This document shows, piece by piece, positions 55,323 through 64,000 of a stretch of 64,000 bases of DNA; position 1 is the first letter of the stretch, and each line of letters starts with the position of its first letter. The notes beneath the pieces were generated by a model that was not told where the DNA came from, ran no database searches, and saw only the letters and a list, made by a program, of their open reading frames with translations. Both the position numbers and the translations under genes were made by a program. This DNA is from Pseudomonadaceae bacterium (GTDB taxonomy: Bacteria > Pseudomonadota > Gammaproteobacteria > Pseudomonadales > Pseudomonadaceae): the NCBI GenBank assembly GCA_030602315.1, contig JAUVZY010000002.1, positions 124,001 through 188,000 of the forward strand, written 5' to 3'.

Positions 55323-56102
55323 TTACTCGGCTTTCGCGCCCTGCGTGCGCCGCTGCGCGCGGGCCAGACGCTCGGCCTCGCGGCGACCATCCTCCAGCAC
55401 TTCCTGCACGTAATGAATGTGCCGCTCGGAGATCGCCCGGGCATCTTCCGCACGGCGCTCGATGATCGCGTCGTACAGTGCCTGGTGTTGCTGCATCAGC
55501 ATCTGCCGGGTTTCCCCGCGCAGCGCGTACATGCCGCCGATGTTGGTCACCACGTTGCGTTTCAACAGATCGAACAGCCCACGCACGGTGTGCAGCAGCA
55601 CGGCATTGTGACTGGCCTCGGCGATCGCCAGGTGAAAGCGCGCATCCGCCGCCCCCTCCTCGGCCCGGTTGGACTCGTCGCCGCGCGCATAACAGGCCTG
55701 CAGGGCAGAAAAGGCCTCGCCCAGCCGCTGGCGATCGACCTCGGTGGCCCGGCTCGCGGCATAGAAGGCGCAGGCGCCCTCCAGCGTATGGCGAAACTCG
55801 AGCAGGTCGCGCTGGGCGTCACTGTTGTTTTCCAGAAGGCGCAGCAACGGATCGCTGAAGGTCGACCCCACCGACTCGACGACGAAGTTGCCGCCGCCAT
55901 GCCGACTTTCCACCAGCCCGCGTGCCGCCAGCTTCTGGATCGCCTCGCGCAGCGACGGCCGCGACACGCCGAAGCGCTCGGCCAGCACCCGCTCGGCCGG
56001 CAAACGCTCACCCGGCTTCAGCGTGCCTTCGAGAATCATCGCCTCCAACTGCGAGACGATTTCATCGGCCAACCGCCGATGCCGCACCACCCCCACTTCC
56101 AT
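55323..56102 (-). CDS. lldR: Lactate-responsive regulator LldR (FadR/GntR family)
   Basis: A 259-residue repressor. The N-terminal winged helix (about 1-75) has ILEGTLKPGERLPAERVLAERFGVSRPSLREAIQKLAARGLV (given in part) and the C-terminal all-helical FCD domain includes EFRHTLEGACAFYAA, ARFHLAIAEASHN with the metal/ligand histidine and RHIHYVQEVL. The ATG at 56102 is used; the frame continues through the divergent gene but without homology. Divergent from lldP. A TGGTATGACCA operator 12 bases upstream suggests autorepression. Confidence 0.92.
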   Translation of the reverse strand: MEVGVVRHRRLADEIVSQLEAMILEGTLKPGERLPAERVLAERFGVSRPSLREAIQKLAARGLVESRHGGGNFVVESVGSTFSDPLLRLLENNSDAQRDLLEFRHTLEGACAFYAASRATEVDRQRLGEAFSALQACYARGDESNRAEEGAADARFHLAIAEASHNAVLLHTVRGLFDLLKRNVVTNIGGMYALRGETRQMLMQQHQALYDAIIERRAEDARAISERHIHYVQEVLEDGRREAERLARAQRRTQGAKAE

Positions 56103-56114
56103 GCCGCCCTCAAC

Positions 56115-56125
56115 TGGTATGACCA
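56115..56125. promoter_or_regulatory. LldR operator proximal to lldR
   Basis: TGGTATGACCA fits the FadR-type consensus TNGTNNNACNA. It lies 13 bases upstream of the lldR ATG and shares 10 of 11 bases with the second site at 56246. Confidence 0.65.
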
Positions 56126-56196
56126 CTGATGATGAGTCGTAGATTAGCGATCCACGCGCCGAGCGACAATATGTCGGCTTTCTACTTTGGTACTTA

Positions 56197-56224
56197 TTGA
56201 CCCGCCGGCGAATGCTTTTATAGG
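56197..56224 (+). promoter_or_regulatory. Candidate lldP promoter
   Basis: TTGACC (56197-56202), 16 bases, TATAGG (56219-56224). The expected start near 56231 would leave the operator at 56246-56256 just downstream, a good position for repression. Confidence 0.4.
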
Positions 56225-56245
56225 CTGTGCGCACCGATGGGCATC

Positions 56246-56256
56246 TGGTATTACCA
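56246..56256. promoter_or_regulatory. LldR operator proximal to lldP
   Basis: TGGTATTACCA, a perfect palindrome around a central T matching TNGTNNNACNA. It lies about 114 bases upstream of the lldP ATG, 131 bases from the matching lldR-side site (start to start), which would allow looping. Confidence 0.7.
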
Positions 56257-56369
56257 CTTACCCGCCCATCCGGACCAGAACAATCACAAGAGGTCGCCAT
56301 GCCAGTCAGTTCAGCTCGCGCCCAAGGCGCCGCGATTCGCCCGCTCAACGCTTCGGAGGAGGTCTGACC

Positions 56370-58064
56370 ATGTCCAACGGCCTTCTCGCCCTGCTGGCGT
56401 TCTCGCCGATTCTGCTCGCCGCCATCCTGCTGATCGGCCTGCGCTGGCCAGCCCGCAGCGCCATGCCCGTGGTCTACCTGCTGACGGTGCTGGTCGCGCT
56501 GTTCGCCTGGGACATGAGCTTCAATCGGGTACTGGCCTCCACCGTACAGGGGCTGGTCATCACCGTGGGCCTCTTGTGGATCATCTTCGGCGCGATCCTG
56601 CTGCTGAACACCCTCAAGCATTCCGGCGGCATCGCCGCGATCCGCGCCGGCTTCACCACCATCAGCCCTGACCGGCGCATCCAGGCGATCATCATCGCCT
56701 GGCTGTTCGGCTGCTTCATCGAGGGCGCCTCGGGCTTCGGCACGCCGGCGGCCATCGCCGCGCCGCTGCTGGTGGCGATCGGCTTCCCGGCGATGGCCGC
56801 GGTGCTGATGGGCATGCTGGTGCAAAGCACGCCGGTATCCTTCGGTGCGGTGGGCACGCCGATCATTGTCGGCATCAACAGCGGCCTGGACACCGCCGCC
56901 CTGGGCGCCGAACTGGCCGAGCGCGGCTCCAGCTGGGAGCTGTTCCTGCAGCAGATCACCAGCGGTGTGGCGATCACCCATGCCCTCGTCGGCGTGGTGA
57001 TGCCGCTGATCATGGCGATGATGCTGACCCGCTTCTTCGGCAAGGAGAAAAGCTGGAAGGCCGGCCTCGAGGTACTGCCATTCGCCCTGTTCGCCGGTCT
57101 CGCCTTCGTCGTGCCCTATGTCGCCACCGGCGTGTTCCTCGGCCCCGAGTTTCCCTCGCTGCTCGGCGGGCTGATCGGCCTGGCCATCGTCACCAGTGCC
57201 GCGCGCCTGAATTTTCTGGTACCCAAGCGCAGCTGGGACTTCGCCCCGCGCGACCAATGGCCAGCCGCCTGGCTCGGCAGCATCGAGATGAAACTCGAAG
57301 ACCTCGCCGCACGGCCGATGAGCGCGCTGCGTGCCTGGTTGCCCTATGTGATCGTCGGCCTGTTGCTGGTGATCAGCCGGGTGTTCCCGCAGGTCGCCGC
57401 AACGCTCAAGTCCGTCTCGATCGCCTTCGCCAATATTCTCGGCGAAACCGGCATCAACGCCGGCATCGAACCGCTCTACCTGCCCGGCGGCCTGCTGGTG
57501 GTCGTGGTGCTGATCACCTTCTTCCTGCACGGCATGAAACCGCGCGATCTGGGCGCGGCGGTGAAGGAGTCGGGTGGCGTGCTGCTGAGCGCCGGCTTCG
57601 TACTGCTGTTCACCGTGCCGATGGTGCGCATCCTGATCAATTCGGGCGTGAATGCGTCTGATCTGGCGAGCATGCCGATCACCATGGCGCGCTTCGTCGC
57701 CGACAGCGTCGGTGACGTCTACCCGCTGCTGGCACCGAGCATCGGCGCACTGGGCGCGTTCCTCGCCGGCTCGAATACCGTGAGCAACATGATGTTCGCC
57801 AAATTCCAGTTTGGCGTGGCCAGCAACCTCGGCATCTCCGGCGCCATGATCGTCGCCCTGCAGGCGGTCGGCGCGGCGGCCGGCAACATGGTCGCCATCC
57901 ACAACGTGGTGGCCGCCTCCGCCACCGTGGGCCTGCTCGGACGGGAAGGCAGCATCCTGCGCAAGACCATCTGGCCTACGCTCTACTATGTGCTGGCCAC
58001 CGGTGTGATCGGCCTGATTGCGATCTACCTGCTAGGCGTGACCGACCCGCTGGTCGGCGCCTGA
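56370..58064 (+). CDS. lldP: L-lactate permease
   Basis: A 564-residue LctP/GlcA family lactate/glycolate:proton symporter with about 12-14 membrane helices. Family landmarks include [59 protein letters not shown] and [19 protein letters not shown]. The ATG at 56370 has GGAGGAGGT seven bases upstream; the longer frame begins too early. First gene of the lactate operon, under the LldR operator. Confidence 0.96.
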   Translation: MSNGLLALLAFSPILLAAILLIGLRWPARSAMPVVYLLTVLVALFAWDMSFNRVLASTVQGLVITVGLLWIIFGAILLLNTLKHSGGIAAIRAGFTTISPDRRIQAIIIAWLFGCFIEGASGFGTPAAIAAPLLVAIGFPAMAAVLMGMLVQSTPVSFGAVGTPIIVGINSGLDTAALGAELAERGSSWELFLQQITSGVAITHALVGVVMPLIMAMMLTRFFGKEKSWKAGLEVLPFALFAGLAFVVPYVATGVFLGPEFPSLLGGLIGLAIVTSAARLNFLVPKRSWDFAPRDQWPAAWLGSIEMKLEDLAARPMSALRAWLPYVIVGLLLVISRVFPQVAATLKSVSIAFANILGETGINAGIEPLYLPGGLLVVVVLITFFLHGMKPRDLGAAVKESGGVLLSAGFVLLFTVPMVRILINSGVNASDLASMPITMARFVADSVGDVYPLLAPSIGALGAFLAGSNTVSNMMFAKFQFGVASNLGISGAMIVALQAVGAAAGNMVAIHNVVAASATVGLLGREGSILRKTIWPTLYYVLATGVIGLIAIYLLGVTDPLVGA

Positions 58065-58082
58065 CCGCACGCCGAACGCCCT

Positions 58083-58100
58083 GCCCCGCATATGCGGGGC
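58083..58100. repeat. Perfect palindrome between lldP and lldE
   Basis: An 18-base perfect palindrome with half-site GCCCCGCAT, 18 bases after the lldP stop. No T-run follows; partial termination or mRNA processing between permease and dehydrogenase genes is possible. Confidence 0.5.
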
Positions 58101-58143
58101 TTGTGCGCAGCGCCCCGTGGACCGGCCTTCTGGAATCCAAGCC

Positions 58144-58965
58144 ATGAGCGAACTGTTCTATAACGCCGCACCCAATGCCACCCGCGTGGCACCGCCATTG
58201 CCGAAGCCGCGCCAGTACCCGGCCAAGCCGACCGACGCTTACCTGTTCGGCACCTGCGTGGTGGACCTGTTCTTCCCCGAGGCGGGCCTGGACGCGATCC
58301 GCCTGCTTGAGCGCGAAGGCATTCGCGTGCACTTTCCCCAGGGGCAGAGCTGCTGCGGTCAGCCGGCCTACACCTCCGGCTACACCGACGAGGCCCGTAC
58401 CGTGGCGCGCGCCCAGCTGGCGCTGTTCCCGGAAGACTGGCCGCTGGTGGTGCCGTCCGGTTCCTGCGCCGGGATGATCCGTCATCACTACCTGGACCTG
58501 TTCAAGGACGAGCCGGCCACCCTGCGCCAGGTCGAATCGCTGGCCGAGCGCACCTTCGAGCTGACCGAGTTCCTGCTGCACGTGTGCAAGGTCGAGCTGA
58601 AGGACCAGGGCCCGCCGACGCAGATCGCCCTGCACACCTCCTGCTCGGCGCGGCGCGAGATGAACACCCACCTGCACGCCCGTGAGCTGCTGGCGCAGCT
58701 GGATCAGGTCGAGCGCCTGGACCATGACCACGAGAGCGAATGCTGCGGCTTTGGCGGCACCTTCTCCGTGCGCATGCCGGACATCTCCGGCGCCATGGTC
58801 GCCGACAAGACCCGCGCCCTGCGCGAATCCGGCGCGACGCAGATGGTCACCGCCGATGGCGGTTGCCTCCTGAACATCAACGGCGCGCTGGACAAGCAGG
58901 GCCACGCCTTCCGCGGCCAGCACCTGGCCTCGTTCCTCTGGCAGCGCACGGGAGGCTCGCAATGA
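58144..58965 (+). CDS. lldE: L-lactate oxidation subunit LldE (LutA-like, CCG domains)
   Basis: A 273-residue iron-sulfur-associated protein with two cysteine-rich CCG domains. The first contains FGTCVVDLFFPEAG and SCCGQPAYTSGY. The second contains LHTSCSARREM and SECCGFGGTFSVRMPDIS. It is one of three subunits (LldE, LldF, LldG) that together oxidise L-lactate to pyruvate with a quinone-linked acceptor. ATG at 58144. Its stop overlaps lldF by 4 bases. Confidence 0.94.
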   Translation: MSELFYNAAPNATRVAPPLPKPRQYPAKPTDAYLFGTCVVDLFFPEAGLDAIRLLEREGIRVHFPQGQSCCGQPAYTSGYTDEARTVARAQLALFPEDWPLVVPSGSCAGMIRHHYLDLFKDEPATLRQVESLAERTFELTEFLLHVCKVELKDQGPPTQIALHTSCSARREMNTHLHARELLAQLDQVERLDHDHESECCGFGGTFSVRMPDISGAMVADKTRALRESGATQMVTADGGCLLNINGALDKQGHAFRGQHLASFLWQRTGGSQ

Positions 58966-60422
58966 ACACCGCCGAACGCATCCCCGCCACGCAGATCGAG
59001 AACGCCGGCGACCCGGACTTTCGCGCCCGCGCGCGCGGCGCGCTGAAGGACGACCAGCTGCGGCGCAATTTCCGCCAGGCGATGGACTCGCTGATGGCCA
59101 AGCGCGCCAACGCCTTCAGCGATGCCGACGAGCGTGAGCGCCTGCGCGAGATGGGCAACCACATCCGCGCCCGCGCCCTGTCCAAGCTGCCCGAGCTGCT
59201 CGAGCGCCTGGAAACCAACCTGACCCGCAACGGCGTGAAGGTGCACTGGGCCGAGACGGTCGAAGAGGCCAACGCCATCGTCCTGGAGATCGCCCGCGCC
59301 CACCAGGCCAAGCAGGTGATCAAGGGCAAGTCGATGGTCAGCGAGGAAATGGAGATGAACCATTTCCTCGCCGAGCGCGGCATCGAGTGCCTGGAGTCGG
59401 ACATGGGCGAGTACATCGTCCAGCTCGACCACGAGAAGCCCTCGCACATCATCATGCCGGCGATCCACAAGAACGCCCGCCAGGTCGCTGCGCTGTTCAA
59501 CGACAAGCTCGGCGTCGAGTACACCGAGGATGTCGACCAGCTGATCCAGATCGGCCGACGCACCCTGCGCCAGAAGTTCTTCGACGCCGACATCGGCGTC
59601 TCCGGGGTCAACTTCGCCGTGGCCGAGACCGGCACGCTGCTGCTGGTGGAAAACGAGGGCAACGGGCGCATGAGTACCGGCGTGCCACCGGTGCATATCG
59701 CCGTCACCGGTATCGAGAAGGTGGTGGAGAATCTGCGCGACGTGGTGCCGCTGCTCTCCTTGCTGACCCGCTCGGCGCTGGGCCAGCCGATCACCACCTA
59801 CGTCAACATGATCTCCGGCCCGCGCCAGGCTGGCGAACTGGACGGCCCGCAGGAAGTACACCTGGTGCTGCTGGACAACGGCCGCAGCCAGGCCTTTGCC
59901 GACAGCGAACTGCGCCAGACGCTGAACTGCATCCGCTGCGGCGCCTGCATGAACCATTGCCCGGTGTACACCCGCGTCGGCGGGCACACCTACGGCGAGG
60001 TCTACCCCGGCCCGATCGGCGCCATCGTCACTCCGCACATGGTCGGCCTGCACCGGGTGCCGGATCACCCCAGCGCCTCGTCACTCTGCGGCGCCTGCGG
60101 CGAGGTCTGCCCGGTGAAGATCCCGATTCCTTCGCTGCTGCGCCGCCTGCGCGAGGAGAACGTCAAGGCGCCGGATACGCCCAGGCAGGTCATGCGCGGC
60201 CAGGGCAGCAAGTACTCGGCGAGCGAAAAGTGGATCTGGAAAGGCTGGAGCCTACTGTTCTCCACCCCGACGCTGTACGCCACCTTCCGCTTCTTCGCCA
60301 CGCGCCTGCGCGGCCTGACGCCAAAAAAGGTCGGCCCCTGGACGCAGCACCACACGGCGCCCAAGCCGGCGGCCCGCTCGCTGCACGAGCTGGCCAAGGA
60401 GCATCTGGAGGGCCGGCGATGA
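58962..60422 (+). CDS. lldF: L-lactate oxidation iron-sulfur subunit LldF (LutB-like)
   Basis: A 486-residue protein with an N-terminal LUD-type domain (about 65-290, with KGKSMVSEEMEMNHFLAERG and GVNFAVAETGTLLL) and a C-terminal ferredoxin region carrying two [4Fe-4S] sites, CIRCGACMNHCPV near 325 and CGACGEVCPVKIP near 375. It relays electrons from lactate within LldEFG. The ATG overlaps the lldE stop. A 123-base gap with REP-like palindromes separates it from lldG. Confidence 0.95.
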   Translation: MNTAERIPATQIENAGDPDFRARARGALKDDQLRRNFRQAMDSLMAKRANAFSDADERERLREMGNHIRARALSKLPELLERLETNLTRNGVKVHWAETVEEANAIVLEIARAHQAKQVIKGKSMVSEEMEMNHFLAERGIECLESDMGEYIVQLDHEKPSHIIMPAIHKNARQVAALFNDKLGVEYTEDVDQLIQIGRRTLRQKFFDADIGVSGVNFAVAETGTLLLVENEGNGRMSTGVPPVHIAVTGIEKVVENLRDVVPLLSLLTRSALGQPITTYVNMISGPRQAGELDGPQEVHLVLLDNGRSQAFADSELRQTLNCIRCGACMNHCPVYTRVGGHTYGEVYPGPIGAIVTPHMVGLHRVPDHPSASSLCGACGEVCPVKIPIPSLLRRLREENVKAPDTPRQVMRGQGSKYSASEKWIWKGWSLLFSTPTLYATFRFFATRLRGLTPKKVGPWTQHHTAPKPAARSLHELAKEHLEGRR

Positions 60423-60444
60423 GCTGTTTCCGACAGCCGCCAAC

Positions 60445-60521
60445 GGCGGACAAGGCTGAGCCGTTGTCCGCCCTACCTCGCCGCCTCGTAGGGTGGAAAA
60501 CACGCCCAGCGTTTTTCCACC
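60445..60521. repeat. Pair of REP-like palindromes in opposite orientation
   Basis: 60445-60472 has arms GGCGGACAA / TTGTCCGCC followed by CTAC. 60492-60521 has arms GGTGGAAAA / TTTTCCACC preceded by GTAG. The GTAGGG signature lies on the inner side of both, so the two elements are inverted relative to each other, as in a REPIN. The only such doublet in this window; it sits inside the lactate operon. Confidence 0.6.
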
Positions 60522-60545
60522 ACAGCGCCATCTTCGGAGCCTGAT

Positions 60546-61213
60546 ATGAGCGCCAAAGCCAACATCCTCGCCAAGCTGAAAAAGAGCCTGGAAGGCACCC
60601 AACCGGTGGTCGACGACTACGACGTGGGCCTGGTGACCCAACCCTGGACCTACGCCCCGGCCGAGCGCATCGCCCGCCTGCGCCAGCTGATGGAAGCGGT
60701 GCACACCGAGATCCATCAAACCACCGAGGCCGAGTGGCCCGCCCTGCTCGAGCGCCTGCTCGCCGAGCGCGGCCTGCCGAGCCTGTTGATCGCCCCGAGC
60801 ACGCCCCACGGCCAGCGCCTGACCGCGCATGTTGCCGGGCGGGCGGACGCCCCCGTGCTCAAGGCCTACGACCGCCCGGTCGAGGACTGGAAGGACGAAC
60901 TGTTCAACGACACCCCGGCCAGCCTCACCGGCACCCTCGGCGCCATCGCCGCCACCGGCAGCCTGATCGTCTGGCCGACGCCCGAAGAGCCGCGGCTGAT
61001 GAGTCTGGTGCCGCCGGTGCACTTCGCCCTGCTCAAGGCCAGCCAGATCCGCGACAACCTGCATCAGGCGATGACCGAGATGAACTGGGCCGGCGGCATG
61101 CCGACCAACGCCCTGCTGATCTCCGGCCCCTCGAAGACCGCCGACATCGAGCAGGTGCTCGCCTACGGCGCCCACGGACCGAAGGATCTGGTCGTGCTGA
61201 TCCTGGAGGACGC

Positions 61214-61217
<4 letters not shown>
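60546..61217 (+). CDS. lldG: L-lactate oxidation subunit LldG (LutC-like, LUD domain)
   Basis: A 223-residue LUD-domain protein, third subunit of LldEFG. Conserved segments include LTGTLGAIAATGSLIVWPTPEEPRLMSLVPPVHFALL (in part) and the C-terminal LISGPSKTADIEQVLAYGAHGPKDLVVLIL (in part). Without Fe-S motifs. Its stop overlaps the dld start by 4 bases, so the two are coupled. Confidence 0.93.

Positions 61218-64000
<2,783 letters not shown>

Noticed and set aside
56103-57902. An N-terminal extension of lldR to an 859-residue protein
   Set aside because: The extra 600 residues are antisense to lldP and the lldR-lldP spacer; the canonical FadR N-terminus starts at 56102.
58144-60545. Frameshift or broken gene in the lldE-lldF-lldG block
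   Set aside because: All three frames run uninterrupted with family-correct ends and overlaps; the 123-base gap holds palindromes, not a damaged gene.

Overview
This 64 kb window is a GC-rich chromosomal segment of a Pseudomonas-type gammaproteobacterium. It most resembles the P. stutzeri group (Stutzerimonas). The evidence is the order of conserved housekeeping genes, MvaT in place of H-NS, adjacent carA and carB, and an lldR-lldP-lldEFG-dld lactate locus. Comparisons with other Pseudomonas genomes are from memory, not from a search. I see no prophage, insertion sequence, CRISPR array or integron.

Layout. (1) 1-1771: end of a DUF748 protein, two tandem DUF2845 genes and a BON-domain protein. 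(2) 1899-16216, minus strand: the classical translation/transcription block, read as ftsH-folP-glmM-tpiA-secG-tRNA-Leu-tRNA-fMet-rimP-nusA-infB-rbfA-truB-rpsO-pnp. (3) 16217-24469: yhbY (plus), a DUF4149 membrane gene, greA, carB, carA, dapB and dnaJ (minus). The rlmE/ftsJ gene normally next to ftsH is not there. (4) 24699-30227: dnaK and grpE with two consensus heat-shock promoters, recN behind a LexA box, and divergent fur and bamE/omlA. (5) 30241-46071: metabolic and nucleic-acid genes in small units: an NIF3-like gene, purL, an esterase, rhlB, moaC-moaD-moaE, a PIN-PhoH ATPase, yaaA, a GDP-mannose enzyme, a 68-residue protein, purU, mvaT and sbcB. (6) 46211-52903: six overlapping genes RDD-SpoIIM-DUF4129-DUF4350-MoxR-DUF58, a conserved but functionally obscure membrane/AAA+ system. 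(7) 52908-55171: PilZ, DUF4124, rnfH and ratA (minus), then smpB (plus). (8) 55323-64000: the lactate regulon lldR / lldP-lldE-lldF-lldG-dld, with two matching operator sites in the lldR-lldP gap; dld runs off the window.

How the parts work together. Regions 2-4 supply ribosome assembly, translation initiation, RNA turnover, proteostasis and pyrimidine/arginine precursors. Region 8 is a complete lactate-use module: permease, LldEFG for L-lactate, an Fe-S-fused Dld for D-lactate, and an LldR repressor expected to release its operators when lactate is present. The strongest candidate for an undescribed system is the MoxR operon: every gene overlaps the next, it holds one ATPase and five membrane or von Willebrand-like partners, and no substrate is evident from the sequence.
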